This document shows positions 18,901 through 30,277 of a DNA stretch of 64,000 nt, in pieces. The stretch comes from Enterococcus pseudoavium NBRC 100491. GTDB taxonomy: Bacteria; Bacillota; Bacilli; Lactobacillales; Enterococcaceae. The position numbers and the translations under genes are program-made. A model generated the notes under the pieces. The model ran no database searches and had not been told where the DNA came from. It saw only the letters and a program-made list of their open reading frames with translations. The stretch spans positions 147,449 to 211,448 of the forward strand of contig NZ_BCQF01000002.1 of assembly GCF_001544295.1 (NCBI RefSeq), given 5' to 3'. The stretch's first letter is position 1, and the number at the start of each line of letters is the position of its first letter.

Positions 18901-19383
18901 TAGAGCAGCTTTAATCATAATGGGATACCCATGTGATTCAGCAAATGCTAAGACGCCTTCAATCGTATCGACAGGACCATCAGAACCTGGAATTGACGGA
19001 ATTCCGGCTTCTAATGCGGCTGTTTTGGCTTTGATTTTATCACCAAAAATATCTAAATGATGTAATTCAGGTCCTACGAAAATAAGACCTTCCTCACGGC
19101 AACGTCGCGCGAATTCTAAGTTTTCCGAAAGAAAACCATAACCCGGATGAATCGCATCGACATGGGCTTCTTTTGCCACCCGAATAATGTCTTCAATATC
19201 CAAATAGGCATCAATCGGTTTTTTTCCTTTACCGACAATATAAGCCTCATCTGATTTAAAGCGGTGAACGGAGTATTGATCCTCCTCTGCAAAGATTGCC
19301 ACCGTTTTAATCCCTAATTCATTACACGCGCGAAACACCCGTGTTGCAATTTCTCCTCTATTTGCTACCAATACCTTTTTCAT
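15961..19383 (-). CDS. pyc: Pyruvate carboxylase
   Basis: 1,140 residues from the ATG at 19383 ([17 protein letters not shown]). It makes oxaloacetate from pyruvate and bicarbonate using ATP and biotin. The biotin carboxylase domain covers about residues 1-450 ([26 protein letters not shown]), the carboxyltransferase domain about 520-800 ([20 protein letters not shown]), and the biotinyl domain is at the end with the acceptor lysine in [11 protein letters not shown]. Full length for the family. The start overlaps or abuts ftsW, an order seen in many Bacilli. The alternative start MKC at 19392 is a GTG upstream of the same ATG. Confidence 0.98.
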   Translation of the reverse strand: [1140 protein letters not shown]

Positions 19384-19388
19384 GCACT

Positions 19389-20579
19389 TCACTCCTGACT
19401 TTTTAAGTATTCATACTCGATCGCAAGTTTCGTGCGTTTTTCATCTGCACTGATGTTTAATGCAAAAGCAACGCCGACTGACAATACAAGTAAGCTATTT
19501 CCTCCTTGACTCAAAAATGGGAACGTGATCCCAGTCAATGGAATAATTCCTAAAATACCACCAAGATTAATAAAAACTTGTAATAACAACAAACTTCCAA
19601 TTCCGATACAAATCAATGAATTGAAAGGCTTCTTCGAACGAATCCCAACCAAGTAGATCCGTGCGATCATAAAAATCAAAATTGCTAATATAATTAAAGC
19701 GCCGATCAAACCGACTTCTTCAATGACAATTGAAAAAATAAAGTCCGTATGAGCTTCACTTAAAAACCCTTTTTTCTCAATACTATTCCCTAAGCCACGG
19801 CCAAACCAACCACCGTTATACATGGCATAATAGCCATTGACCATTTGGTGACCTTGATCCAATTCATATTTGAAGGGATTTTTGAAACTTTCAAAACGAC
19901 TGACAATGTAAGCCAATCTTTGGGGTAAAATCGCCTCACCGAAATGAGTCAAAAACTGAATCACCAAAAAGCTGCCGATAATTCCCGCACCACCGACAAT
20001 TAGGCTATACACCCAATTAATTCCACTAGCTAAGAGTAAAATTAAAGCTAACAATGTGATAATCGCCGCGTTCCCCATATCAGGCTGAACAGCAACTAAA
20101 AAGATCATCGCAAAAACCAATATCAACGGACGTTTCATATCAGTCACAAAATTATCCTGAATTGTCTCTTGTCGTTTAGAAAGAATATAGGATAAATACC
20201 AAACGACCATAATCTTTAAGTATTCCGCTGGCTGCATACTGAAACCACCGATTCGGATCCAACCTTTTGCGCCGTTGACTTCATCTCCAATAAAAAAAAC
20301 AACAATCAACAGAGCAAAAATTAAATAAGTCGCAAAAATGATCAACTGCTGACTTTTTAATACATCTGTTTTCATCTTGTACATCAAACTGATCATAATT
20401 AAACTTAAGCCCCAAAAGATCGCTTGGTTCATCACAAGACTCGTTGGATTTGCATCATTTGTAATCAATAAATAGGAAGTTGAACTGTAGACAAAAATCA
20501 AACCGATGACAGTCAGAATCAAGTAAGGAATCAAAATGCTGTAGTCTAAAAAATGACGTTTCTTTATCTTTGTTGGCAA
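19389..20579 (-). CDS. ftsW: FtsW/RodA/SpoVE family peptidoglycan glycosyltransferase
   Basis: 396 residues with about ten membrane helices, a SEDS-family protein that polymerises lipid II glycan strands. Motifs include GAKGWIRIGGFSMQPAEYLK, PDMGNAAIITLLALILLLAS and SEAHTDFIFSIVIEEVGLIG, as in FtsW and RodA. The position next to pyc and ylaN favours FtsW, the division member. It starts 3 bases after ylaN. Confidence 0.93.
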   Translation of the reverse strand: MPTKIKKRHFLDYSILIPYLILTVIGLIFVYSSTSYLLITNDANPTSLVMNQAIFWGLSLIMISLMYKMKTDVLKSQQLIIFATYLIFALLIVVFFIGDEVNGAKGWIRIGGFSMQPAEYLKIMVVWYLSYILSKRQETIQDNFVTDMKRPLILVFAMIFLVAVQPDMGNAAIITLLALILLLASGINWVYSLIVGGAGIIGSFLVIQFLTHFGEAILPQRLAYIVSRFESFKNPFKYELDQGHQMVNGYYAMYNGGWFGRGLGNSIEKKGFLSEAHTDFIFSIVIEEVGLIGALIILAILIFMIARIYLVGIRSKKPFNSLICIGIGSLLLLQVFINLGGILGIIPLTGITFPFLSQGGNSLLVLSVGVAFALNISADEKRTKLAIEYEYLKSQE

Positions 20580-20582
20580 GAT

Positions 20583-20885
20583 CTAAGCCTCCCAGCCGGT
20601 ATCCGTCAGATCTTGACGATTTTCATATAATTCAGTGTATAAACGATTCAGCTCTGCTTCTAGTTCACTAAGCATCTGCTGACCTTCTCCTTGCTTTAAA
20701 ACACCAATTTTTTCAGCAAAAAAAACTTGCCGTGAGAAGCCGTACATTTGTGTATCAACGACTTCTTCAAAAGCCTTACATTGAGAGATACAAAGACTAT
20801 TTGTCTGATTATGAATCAGTAATTTGATCCGATCGGCATCCTCTTGCAATATTTTAATGGCAAAATCAGAAGAAATATTTTCCAT
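20583..20885 (-). CDS. ylaN: YlaN family protein (UPF0358)
   Basis: 100 residues. The family is conserved in Bacillales and Lactobacillales beside ftsW. In Staphylococcus and Bacillus, YlaN has been linked to iron homeostasis through Fe(II) binding and interaction with Fur; I cannot test that here. Typical sequence includes FAIKILQEDADRIKLLIHNQ and CKAFEEVVDTQMYGFSRQV. The start follows GGAGGGAAGCAAA. It is the first gene of the unit running through ftsW, pyc, the CAP-associated gene, ylbF and ylbG. Confidence 0.93.
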   Translation of the reverse strand: MENISSDFAIKILQEDADRIKLLIHNQTNSLCISQCKAFEEVVDTQMYGFSRQVFFAEKIGVLKQGEGQQMLSELEAELNRLYTELYENRQDLTDTGWEA

Positions 20886-21140
20886 TTTGCTTCCCTCCTA
20901 TCTTGGTTTCAACATTATAACATAGAAAAATTTCAAAAAGGAAAAAAATAAGTGAGACTAAGCTTTTTCTAAACTCTTCGTTCGGGTTTTGACTTTTACA
21001 CAGCAAATTTATATTACAAGAAGATTACAAATCCCGAAAATACAAGGAAAACGCGAAATATCAATTCTTTTTTTAAAAGCATTCGTGAAACAATGACATT
21101 TCATGAAACATAACGATTTTTAGGCTTTCCAATTATTATA

Positions 21141-21172
21141 AAAAAAGACCACACTTTTTAAAGTGCGGCCTT
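21141..21172 (-). terminator. Terminator after typA
   Basis: GGCCGCACTTT pairs with AAGTGTGGTC across a short loop and is followed on the minus strand by a T-run. It lies 9 bases after the typA stop. Confidence 0.88.
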
Positions 21173-21181
21173 CAAAGAACT

Positions 21182-23020
21182 TTATTCAGCAACTTTACGT
21201 TTCTTCGCTGCTTTTTCACGTTCTGATTTATTTAGAATCTGTTTGCGTAGGCGAATAGATTCTGGTGTAACTTCACAGTATTCATCATCATTCAAGAATT
21301 CTAGTGATTCCTCCAAAGTTAAGATCCGTGGTTTTTTAATCACTGATGTTTGATCTTTATTGGCTGAACGAACATTAGTCATTTGTTTTGCTTTCGTGAT
21401 ATTTACACCAAGGTCATTGTCACGACTATTTTCACCGACGATCATTCCTTCATACACTTCTGTGGTTGGTTCAACGAAAACAGTTCCGCGTTCTTCCACA
21501 CTCATAATTGAGTACATGGTAGCTTTACCAGTATCAACAGAAACAAGTGCACCATTACGGCGACCGCCAAGCGTTCCTTGAATCATTGGTAGATATTGGT
21601 CAAAGGTATGGTTCATGATCCCATAACCACGTGTCATTGATAAGAATTCTGTTGTAAATCCAATCAAGCCACGGGCTGGAGCTAAGAAGACCAAACGAAT
21701 TTGACCATTTCCTGAATGGATCATGTCTTGCATTTCAGCTTTACGTTGACCTAATGCTTCAATCACACTACCCATGTATTCTTCCGGCGTATCAATTTGA
21801 ACTCGTTCAAATGGTTCACATTTCACACCATCAACGATTCGTTCGATTACTTCCGGACGTGAAACTTGTAATTCATAGCCTTCACGACGCATATTTTCAA
21901 TCAAAATTGATAAGTGCAATTCGCCACGACCAGAAACTGTCCATGCATCGGGTGATTCTGTATTCTCAACGCGTAATGACACGTCTGTATGCAATTCTGA
22001 CATCAAACGTTCTTCAATCTTACGTGAAGTGACATATTTCCCTTCACGACCAGCAAACGGTGAATTATTGACCAAGAATGTCATTTGTAATGTCGGTTCG
22101 TCGATGTGTAAAATTGGCAATGCTTCTTGATGATCAATTGGCGTTACCGTTTCCCCAACAAAGATATCTTCCATCCCAGATACCGCAATCAAATCACCAG
22201 CCTGAGCTTCTTGGACTTCCAAACGTTGCAAACCGAAGAAACCAAAAATCTTCGTTACTCGGAAGTTTTTAATCGAACCATCTAGTTTCATAAGAGAAAC
22301 TTGGTCGCCGACTTTCATTTTCCCGCGGAAGACACGGCCAATCCCGATTCGGCCAACGTAATCATTATAATCCAACAAGGATACTTGGAATTGTAACGGT
22401 TCGTCACTATTGTCAACTGGCGCTGGGATTTTTTCAATGATTGTATCAAAAATTGGTGCCATTGTTTTTGTTTGTTCTGCAGGATCATCTGATAAACTAG
22501 ATGTTCCGTTGATAGCTGACGCATAGATCACTGGGAAATCCAATTGATCATCGTCGGCGCCTAATTCGATAAATAATTCTAAGACTTCGTCAACCACTTC
22601 TTCAGGACGAGCAGAAGGTTTATCGATTTTGTTTACAACTACGATTGGTGTTAAATGTTGCTCCAAAGCTTTTTTCAATACGAAACGAGTTTGCGGCATC
22701 GTACCTTCATAAGCATCGACAACTAACAACACACCATCAACCATTTTCATGATTCGTTCTACTTCACCACCGAAGTCGGCGTGTCCTGGGGTATCCATGA
22801 TATTGATTTTGTAATCTTTATAGTTTACAGCCGTATTTTTGGCTAAGATCGTGATACCACGTTCTTTTTCAATCGCATTTGAATCCATTGCACGTTCTTG
22901 CAAATGTACGTGACTATCAAGGGTATCAGATTGCTTTAACATTTCATCAACTAAAGTTGTTTTACCATGGTCAACGTGGGCGATAATGGCCACGTTGCGG
23001 ATATCTTCTCTGTATTTCAA
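21182..23020 (-). CDS. typA: Ribosome-associated GTPase TypA/BipA
   Basis: 612 residues from a TTG at 23020, which follows AAGGAGCAAGTTAAA; this gives the usual family length, whereas the longer GTG frame adds 12 residues over the Shine-Dalgarno. TypA is a translational GTPase of the EF-G type that helps ribosome function and assembly under stress. GTPase motifs are [17 protein letters not shown] (P-loop), [16 protein letters not shown] and [10 protein letters not shown]. Elongation-factor domains follow, with the BipA-specific C-terminus ([18 protein letters not shown] region). Confidence 0.96.
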   Translation of the reverse strand: MKYREDIRNVAIIAHVDHGKTTLVDEMLKQSDTLDSHVHLQERAMDSNAIEKERGITILAKNTAVNYKDYKINIMDTPGHADFGGEVERIMKMVDGVLLVVDAYEGTMPQTRFVLKKALEQHLTPIVVVNKIDKPSARPEEVVDEVLELFIELGADDDQLDFPVIYASAINGTSSLSDDPAEQTKTMAPIFDTIIEKIPAPVDNSDEPLQFQVSLLDYNDYVGRIGIGRVFRGKMKVGDQVSLMKLDGSIKNFRVTKIFGFFGLQRLEVQEAQAGDLIAVSGMEDIFVGETVTPIDHQEALPILHIDEPTLQMTFLVNNSPFAGREGKYVTSRKIEERLMSELHTDVSLRVENTESPDAWTVSGRGELHLSILIENMRREGYELQVSRPEVIERIVDGVKCEPFERVQIDTPEEYMGSVIEALGQRKAEMQDMIHSGNGQIRLVFLAPARGLIGFTTEFLSMTRGYGIMNHTFDQYLPMIQGTLGGRRNGALVSVDTGKATMYSIMSVEERGTVFVEPTTEVYEGMIVGENSRDNDLGVNITKAKQMTNVRSANKDQTSVIKKPRILTLEESLEFLNDDEYCEVTPESIRLRKQILNKSEREKAAKKRKVAE

Positions 23021-23066
23021 TTTAACTTGCTCCTTTTCTTGTAACGCGAGACTCACTCGATTGACA

Positions 23067-23075
23067 ATTATAACA
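23067..23075 (-). promoter_or_regulatory. Extended -10 promoter for typA
   Basis: On the minus strand TGTTATAAT gives a perfect TATAAT with a TGn extension, 47 bases before the chosen typA start. No good -35 box is present at 17 bp, which is acceptable for an extended -10 promoter. Confidence 0.6.
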
Positions 23076-23145
23076 GAAAATCAGTGAGAGTGTTAGTAAA
23101 ACATTTTCATTATTTCAGAAAAAAGTCTTTTCTTAATGTTTCTGC

Positions 23146-23898
23146 CTATTTAACCGCTTGAATATCCTTCATCGCTGCTTGAGTAGCGCCGATAAAAAGT
23201 TCTCTTCCGTGGAAATTTAAAGGCTGATCATCCGCCCCGCAAGTCACCATTCCTAATTGTTCCATCATGATTTTTCCGGCCGCGTAATCCCATGGGCTTA
23301 ACATGCTAATATACCCCAGCTGAGTTCCTTTGATAATCGCGATAAAGTCTAACCCGGCACAACCTAATACACGAATTCCCATCGATATGTTGGCAATTTC
23401 TTGGGCATGATACAAATTTTTGCGGTAAAGCGCCGCATTCATCCCAATCAGACCTTCGTCTAACATTTTATTTTCTGGCGCGGCAAGTTCTTGTTTATTA
23501 AAGAAGACTTTTCCAACTTTTGGTCCACCCCAAAAAAGTTCATCCCGCATCACGTCATAAATAAATCCTAGCTGGCCGATTCCTTCTTCATAGACTGCAA
23601 GCATGATACAAAAGTTTTCTTGCTGCATCACAAAATTTAAAGTGCCATCGATTGGATCAATCACAAAAACTCGCCCATGGTCAATCGGTGTTTGATCCAA
23701 GCCATTTTCCTCGCCTAAAATTTTAGCTTCCGGATCAAAAGACCGAATTTTTTTAACGATAAAATCTTGCGTTTCCTGGTCTACGTTGGTCACTAAATCA
23801 GTTCTTCCTTTTTTTTGATCAACCTTTAACGCATCGCCTAGGCCAGACTTGATTCTCTCAGCAGCTTCATAAATCCAAGCGATAATCTCGTGTTCCAT
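23146..23898 (-). CDS. Inositol monophosphatase family phosphatase
   Basis: 250 residues. The metal-binding motifs of the Li-sensitive Mg-dependent phosphatase family are present: GEENG, FVIDPIDGTLNFV and, near the C-terminus, LSPWDYAAGKIM. Possible substrates include inositol-1-phosphate, other sugar phosphates and 3'-phosphoadenosine phosphates; the sequence cannot choose between them. It follows the UPF0223 gene by 18 bases, and that pairing is common in Bacilli. The start follows TTAGGAGGGGACGATT. Confidence 0.9.
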   Translation of the reverse strand: MEHEIIAWIYEAAERIKSGLGDALKVDQKKGRTDLVTNVDQETQDFIVKKIRSFDPEAKILGEENGLDQTPIDHGRVFVIDPIDGTLNFVMQQENFCIMLAVYEEGIGQLGFIYDVMRDELFWGGPKVGKVFFNKQELAAPENKMLDEGLIGMNAALYRKNLYHAQEIANISMGIRVLGCAGLDFIAIIKGTQLGYISMLSPWDYAAGKIMMEQLGMVTCGADDQPLNFHGRELFIGATQAAMKDIQAVK

Positions 23899-23916
23899 AA
23901 TCGTCCCCTCCTAATC

Positions 23917-24189
23917 TCACTGTTGTTTAAAACGTTTGCCAGTCGTCTTTTTCGCTTGTTGAACAGTCCGATACAAAGAATAGCCACTAGCCGTTTCGAA
24001 CTCTCGACCAATTCTTTTTTCTTCACCAATACTTTTTATAACGGATTTAAATTTTTTATAGCCAGCTAAAAATTTTTCGGTTTCAACACCCGTTTCGTTA
24101 GCGGCTTCAACAAGATTCAGAAAATTGATCACGTTCGCAATCTCTTCATGTGTCCAATCTTCATCAATTGGATAACTATAATTTGCCAT
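23917..24189 (-). CDS. UPF0223 family protein (YktA-like)
   Basis: 90 residues, a small conserved family of unknown function in Bacilli. It begins [20 protein letters not shown], the family's typical opening, and has a basic C-terminus ([20 protein letters not shown]). It lies directly upstream of the inositol-phosphatase family gene, probably in one transcript. Confidence 0.88.
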   Translation of the reverse strand: MANYSYPIDEDWTHEEIANVINFLNLVEAANETGVETEKFLAGYKKFKSVIKSIGEEKRIGREFETASGYSLYRTVQQAKKTTGKRFKQQ

Positions 24190-24580
24190 TATTCACACCC
24201 CATTCGCAAATAGTTTACCATAGAACCCTCCTTTGCGTTTAGGCAAAAAGATTTAAAGAAAGGAACTATCAATCAGGAACTAATTTTTTCTAAAATGAGC
24301 AGAACGCTTATTCTGTACACAACAATGTTCATTCATTTTAAAAGACTTTTAAGAAGCTTCTTCAAGAGCTCAAAAAAGCACCTCGATCTCCTGTTAAATG
24401 CTATTAAGCTAAGAGACTTCTACAAAAAATGAGGGTACTTCTCTAAGTGTAATTGAAAAACAACTACCCAAAATAGGCAGTTAAGCACATATAGAAATCG
24501 ATAGCGAGTGTCTTCAAGGCTTAAAAGCAGCAAAAAGCTCTGTTTTCTACCGTGAAAAATAATTACTAAATTAAAACAAA
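24190..24580. other. Intergenic stretch of about 390 bases with no supported gene
   Basis: It lies between the UPF0223 gene and the lpd terminator. No frame with a good ribosome site is present, and the short ORFs look like chance. The plus-strand frame around 24425-24540 reads plausibly protein-like (LSVIEKQLPKIGS, then a stop), so a decayed gene fragment is possible. Confidence 0.35.
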
Positions 24581-24613
24581 AAAACGCCAAAATTTCATTA
24601 ATTTTGGCGTTTT
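24574..24613 (-). terminator. Terminator of the pdh operon
   Basis: AAAACGCCAAAATT pairs with its complement across a short loop (24581-24613) and is followed by a T-run on the minus strand, 13 bases after the lipoamide dehydrogenase stop. Confidence 0.92.
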
Positions 24614-24625
24614 CCAACGATTTAA

Positions 24626-26032
24626 TTAAATATGAATCGGTAAACCTAACGCTAATTCAGACGCGTCCATCACGATTTCGCCTAATGATGGATGCGGGTG
24701 AATCGTTAACGCAATATCTTCTGCATTCATCCCTGATTCGATTGCTAAAGCTAATTCAGATACCATATCACTGGCTCCGACGCCGGCAATTTGTCCACCA
24801 ATAATTACATTGTCTTCTACCGTTGTAACCAAGCGGATAAAGCCTTCAGTCTTACCTAATGATAAGGCACGACCATTACCAGAGAATGGGAATTTGAAAG
24901 CTTTAGCTTCGATTCCTGCTTCTTTAGCTTCTTTGATGGTCATTCCTACAGAAGCTAATTCAGGATCGGTAAAAGCGACAGCTGGCATTGCTTTGTAATC
25001 AACAGCAACTTTCTTGCCGGAGATTGCTTCTGCAGCAATTTTCGCTTCATAGCTTGCTTTGTGAGCGAGCGCTGCGCCGGGAACGATATCACCAATTGCA
25101 TAGATGCTTGGTACATTGGTCCGGCCTTGTTTATCAACTGTAATCAAACCACGGTCCGTCATTTCGACCCCCGCTTGTTCCAAGCCCATATCATTGGTAT
25201 TTGGCCGACGACCAACAGTGACCATCACGTAATCTGCATCAATCGTTTCTTCTTTGCCGTCCACTTCATAGTGAACAGTCACGCTTTCACCATTGTCAAC
25301 GGCTTCTCGTGCCATGGCAGAAGTTACTACTTTAATCCCTTTTTGCTCAAAGTCTTTTTCGACCAATTGCACCATATCTTTTTCATAGGTCGGTAGAATT
25401 TGCGGTGAGCCTTCTAGAATCGTCACTTCAGCACCTAGGTTCGCATAGGCACCACCTAATTCGGCTCCAATAACTCCACCACCGATAATTACAAATTTCT
25501 TTGGTACTTCAGTTAAAGCCAAACCGCCAGTAGAATCTAGAATACGACCGCCAAACTTGAAGCCAGGAATTTCAATCGGACGAGATCCAGTAGCCACAAT
25601 TGCATTATTAAATGAATAAGTTTGCGCTGAATCAGGATGAATCACCCGTAAATTTTTATCATCAACAAAGAATGCTTCTCCTTCAATGATCTCTACTTTG
25701 TGTTTTTTCAACAAGAATTTGACGCCACTCGTTAATTTATTAACGACACCGTTTTGTTTCCAGTCTTGAGTTTTAGCAAAGTCCAATTTGACGCCTTCGC
25801 TCGTTACACCAAACATTGCAGAATCAAGCGAATCTTGATAATGATGTCCAGCAGAAATCAAGGCCTTAGAAGGCACACAGCCGACATTTAAACAAACGCC
25901 GCCAATGTATTCTCGTTCAATAATCGCTACCTTTTGTCCCATTTCAGCGGCGCGGATAGCGGCAACATAACCGCCAGGTCCGGCACCAATTACAACTGTA
26001 TCTAATTCAATGGCAAAATCTCCAACTACCAT
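24626..26032 (-). CDS. pdhD: Dihydrolipoamide dehydrogenase (E3) of pyruvate dehydrogenase
   Basis: 468 residues. E3 re-oxidises dihydrolipoyl groups of E2 and reduces NAD. The FAD-binding fold [20 protein letters not shown] is at the N-terminus, the redox-active disulfide is in [12 protein letters not shown], the NAD-binding fold is [20 protein letters not shown], and the C-terminal active-site histidine lies in [11 protein letters not shown]. It follows pdhC by 7 bases and is the last gene of pdhA-pdhB-pdhC-pdhD. Confidence 0.97.
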   Translation of the reverse strand: MVVGDFAIELDTVVIGAGPGGYVAAIRAAEMGQKVAIIEREYIGGVCLNVGCVPSKALISAGHHYQDSLDSAMFGVTSEGVKLDFAKTQDWKQNGVVNKLTSGVKFLLKKHKVEIIEGEAFFVDDKNLRVIHPDSAQTYSFNNAIVATGSRPIEIPGFKFGGRILDSTGGLALTEVPKKFVIIGGGVIGAELGGAYANLGAEVTILEGSPQILPTYEKDMVQLVEKDFEQKGIKVVTSAMAREAVDNGESVTVHYEVDGKEETIDADYVMVTVGRRPNTNDMGLEQAGVEMTDRGLITVDKQGRTNVPSIYAIGDIVPGAALAHKASYEAKIAAEAISGKKVAVDYKAMPAVAFTDPELASVGMTIKEAKEAGIEAKAFKFPFSGNGRALSLGKTEGFIRLVTTVEDNVIIGGQIAGVGASDMVSELALAIESGMNAEDIALTIHPHPSLGEIVMDASELALGLPIHI

Positions 26033-26039
26033 GATTTTA

Positions 26040-27662
26040 TCATCCTTCCATTAATAATAATTCTGGGTCAGCTAATAAACGTTTAATATTGTTCATAGCT
26101 TTTTGCGCTGTCGCTCCATCAACAATCCGATGATCGAAGCTTAATGAAAGTTTCATCACACGACCGACCGCTAATTCACCTTCAGAGTTGACGATTGGTT
26201 GTTGGGCAATCGTACCAACCCCTAAAATAGCTACTTCAGGGTAATTGATGACTGGTGTGAACCAGCCGCCGCCAACTGAACCGATATTGGAAATGGTAAT
26301 TGTCCCGTTGCGCATATCGTCTCCTGATAATTTGCCATCATGAGCCAAGGCTGCTTTCTCATTGATTTCATCAGCAATTTTGAACATGCCTTTTGTATCT
26401 GCATTTTTTACATTTGGTACATATAAGCCATGATCTGTATCGGTTGCAATCCCGATATTATAGTAATTTTTATAGACGATTTCTTGCGCCGCATCATCGA
26501 TTGAAGCATTCAAGACTGGGTATTTCTTGACCGTTGCAGTCAAAGCTTTCACTACGTATGGTAAGAAAGTTAATTTTGTGCCATTATCTAAAGCAACTTG
26601 CTTGAATTTCTTACGATGATCCCAAAGTTTAGAAACTTCAACTTCATCATGTAACGTTACATGTGGAGCAGTATGTTTGCTGTTAACCATTGCTTTTGCA
26701 ATCGCTTTACGTGTCGGTGTCATCTTCTCACGCGTTTCCATTTCACTCATGTTAGAAGTAAATGGCTGTGCTGGTTTTTCTGCTGATTTTGGTGCACTTG
26801 AAGAAGCTACTGGTGTTTCAGCTGGTTTTTCTGCTGATTTCACCGGAGCAGTTTGTCCGCCACCAGAAACAAAGGCATCAATATCTTCTTTTACAACACG
26901 GCCACCTTTTCCTGTCGCTGTTACCTGAGTAATGTCCACGTCTTTTTCCCGCGCATATTGACGAACAGACGGCATAGCCAGAACACGTTTATCTGGGTTG
27001 CTTGCTTCAACTACTGAAGAATCGCCCTTTGTTTCAGCTTTTGGTGCTGCTGGAGCTGCTGGTTCGGTTGAAGCCGCACTGGAATCATTATGACCTGGCG
27101 CATCAATTTCGACCAAAACATCACCCACATTGGCAACAGTGCCTTCTCCTACGATAATATTTTTGACAGTTCCTGTTACAGGGGATGGGATTTCTTCCAC
27201 CGATTTATCATTTTGAACTTCTAACAAGGTATCGTCTTCTTCGATCTTGTCGCCGGCTTTAACAAACCATTTAACAATTTCACCTTCCGCGATTCCTTCA
27301 CCAATATCTGGTAATTTAAACTGGTAGACACCACCGCCATTATTTGCTGACGGTTCTGCAGCTGGCGCTTCTGGTGTTTGTGATTCTGCTGCCACACCAG
27401 AGTCCCCTTCATTGTCTTCGTGTCCTGGTGCATCAATTTCGACCAAAACATCACCCACATTGGCAACGGTTCCTTCATCTACAATGATTTTTTTGATGGT
27501 TCCCGTTACAGGGGATGGAATTTCTTCCACCGATTTATCATTTTGGACTTCTAATAATGTATCATCTTCATTAATGGTATCGCCAGCTTTGACGAACCAT
27601 TTGACGATTTCGCCTTCCGCGATACCTTCCCCGATATCCGGCAATTTAAATTGGTAAGCCAT
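26040..27662 (-). CDS. pdhC: Dihydrolipoyl acetyltransferase (E2) with two lipoyl domains
   Basis: 540 residues from the ATG at 27662 ([13 protein letters not shown]), which follows AAGGAGCGAAAACTA; an in-frame upstream start is unlikely. The N-terminus holds two near-identical lipoyl domains (about residues 3-75 and 115-190), each with the modified lysine in [11 protein letters not shown], joined by Ala/Pro-rich linkers. Next come the E3-binding domain ([20 protein letters not shown]) and the catalytic domain ending in [16 protein letters not shown]2 transfers the acetyl group to CoA. The two lipoyl modules also make a long imperfect direct DNA repeat. Confidence 0.97.
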   Translation of the reverse strand: MAYQFKLPDIGEGIAEGEIVKWFVKAGDTINEDDTLLEVQNDKSVEEIPSPVTGTIKKIIVDEGTVANVGDVLVEIDAPGHEDNEGDSGVAAESQTPEAPAAEPSANNGGGVYQFKLPDIGEGIAEGEIVKWFVKAGDKIEEDDTLLEVQNDKSVEEIPSPVTGTVKNIIVGEGTVANVGDVLVEIDAPGHNDSSAASTEPAAPAAPKAETKGDSSVVEASNPDKRVLAMPSVRQYAREKDVDITQVTATGKGGRVVKEDIDAFVSGGGQTAPVKSAEKPAETPVASSSAPKSAEKPAQPFTSNMSEMETREKMTPTRKAIAKAMVNSKHTAPHVTLHDEVEVSKLWDHRKKFKQVALDNGTKLTFLPYVVKALTATVKKYPVLNASIDDAAQEIVYKNYYNIGIATDTDHGLYVPNVKNADTKGMFKIADEINEKAALAHDGKLSGDDMRNGTITISNIGSVGGGWFTPVINYPEVAILGVGTIAQQPIVNSEGELAVGRVMKLSLSFDHRIVDGATAQKAMNNIKRLLADPELLLMEG

Positions 27663-27763
27663 TAGTTTTCGCTCCTTATCTCTATTTACTAGCACTTAAG
27701 CTAGTCCACAAATGTTGTATGAATTTTCCTAACGTAAAAATCCAGTAATCTCAAATGGATTTC

Positions 27764-27801
27764 TTTTAGTTTCAATTAATAAATAATAGTAGAAACTAAA
27801 A
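27764..27801 (-). other. Stem-loop between pdhB and pdhC
   Basis: TTTTAGTTTC (27764-27773) and its exact complement (27792-27801) form a 10-bp stem with an 18-base loop in the 146-base pdhB-pdhC gap. No T-run follows. It may be an RNA-processing or stability element that sets E2/E3 levels separately from E1. Confidence 0.45.
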
Positions 27802-27808
27802 CTAGCAA

Positions 27809-28786
27809 TTAAAATTCAACGATTTCTTTTACTTTTGCTTCAATATCCGCTGCGTTTGGCAACCAAATACCTTCCGCTTGCCCAAATGGGAAAATTGTAT
27901 CTGGAGCAGAAACACGTCCAATTGGAGCTTCCAGTGAAAGAACTGCCCGTTCAGAAATTTCTGAAACAACTTGCGCGCCAACTCCAGCTTGTTTTTGTGC
28001 CTCTTGAACAACAACTACACGGCCCGTTTTTTCAACCGATTTAATGATTGTTTCGACATCTAACGGTGCTACTGTACGTAGGTCGATAATTTCTGCATTG
28101 ATATTTTCCTTTGCTAGATTATCCGCTGCTTTGATTGCTTCACGAACCATCGCACCGTAAGTGATAATCGAAACATCAGTCCCTTCTTTTGTCACCGCCG
28201 CTTTATCTAATGGTACTTCGTAGATTCCTTCTGGTACTTCCTCACGGAATGAGCGATAAAGCTTCATGTGTTCTAAGAAAACAACGGGATCGTTGTTGCG
28301 AATTGATGAGATTAATAAACCTTTAGCATCATAAGGATTTGATGGGATTACGACCCGTAAACCAGGTGATTGTGCCATCAAGCCTTCTAAGTTATCTGAG
28401 TGCAATTCTGGTGTATGGACACCTCCACCAAATGGTGCACGAATAGTGATTGGCAGATTGCGTGTGCCACCCATACGGTAACGGGTCCGCGCCATTTGAC
28501 CAACAATTTCATCCATGGCTTCAAAGACAAAACCAAAGAATTGGATTTCTGGAACTGGACGGAATCCTTGCAAGGCTAATCCAAAACCAAGTCCGGCAAT
28601 ACCAGATTCAGCCAATGGCGTATCGAAAACTTGATTTTCCCCAAATTTTTCTTGTAGACCTTCTGTCGCACGGAAGACCCCACCATTTTTACCGACGTCT
28701 TCACCGAAAACTAAAACTTCTTTATCTTTTTCAAGCATCAGAGCTAAGGCATCTGTGATTGCTTGGATCATTGTTTTTTGTGCCAT
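27809..28786 (-). CDS. pdhB: Pyruvate dehydrogenase E1 beta subunit
   Basis: 325 residues, the transketolase-like beta chain of the E1 heterotetramer, which decarboxylates pyruvate and acetylates lipoyl E2. The opening [20 protein letters not shown] and [20 protein letters not shown], then [20 protein letters not shown], are typical. It starts 2 bases before the pdhA stop region, in close operon spacing. Confidence 0.97.
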   Translation of the reverse strand: MAQKTMIQAITDALALMLEKDKEVLVFGEDVGKNGGVFRATEGLQEKFGENQVFDTPLAESGIAGLGFGLALQGFRPVPEIQFFGFVFEAMDEIVGQMARTRYRMGGTRNLPITIRAPFGGGVHTPELHSDNLEGLMAQSPGLRVVIPSNPYDAKGLLISSIRNNDPVVFLEHMKLYRSFREEVPEGIYEVPLDKAAVTKEGTDVSIITYGAMVREAIKAADNLAKENINAEIIDLRTVAPLDVETIIKSVEKTGRVVVVQEAQKQAGVGAQVVSEISERAVLSLEAPIGRVSAPDTIFPFGQAEGIWLPNAADIEAKVKEIVEF

Positions 28787-28788
28787 AA

Positions 28789-29964
<1,176 letters not shown>

Positions 29965-29989
29965 TTATTGCTATTGCCCCTTCCTTTTT

Positions 29990-30018
29990 AAATTAGCATT
30001 TTTGTGTTTAATTGACAA
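29990..30018 (-). promoter_or_regulatory. Promoter of the pdh operon
   Basis: On the minus strand TTGTCA (30013-30018), 17 bp, then TAATTT (29990-29995) with a TGn extension. The inferred start gives a leader of about 85 bases. The rest of 29899-30240 holds no gene. Confidence 0.65.
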
Positions 30019-30240
30019 CCAAATTGCTCAGTCCTTCTAAACAAATTAAAGCGTTTCATTTTTTGACTTTATGAAATCACCCTTGTTTCATTTCTGTTTA
30101 GTATTTTTTTGCGATTATAACTAGAAAAAGCTTACGGGAAAGTCTTTGATTTTGTTGTTTTTATTGTTAAAAAATCGCAAAATTGATTAAACAAAAGCTG
30201 ATTTCTTCCTCTACTTAAAATAATTAAAATATTTTTTCAC

Positions 30241-30277
30241 AAAAAAGAAACAGAGCAGCAATACAGCCTGCTCTGTT
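30241..30277 (-). terminator. Terminator after mgtA
   Basis: AACAGAGCAG pairs with CTGCTCTGTT (30249-30258 and 30268-30277), followed on the minus strand by TTCTTTTTT. It lies 16 bases after the mgtA stop. Confidence 0.9.

Noticed and set aside
24420..24617. Minus-strand ORF of 65 codons before lpd terminator
   Set aside because: It begins inside the terminator, has no ribosome site and has a low-complexity hydrophobic composition.
30040..30060. cre-like sequence TGAAACGCTTTAA upstream of the pdh promoter
   Set aside because: One base is missing between the two half sites and the last part does not fit, so it does not match the CcpA consensus well enough.
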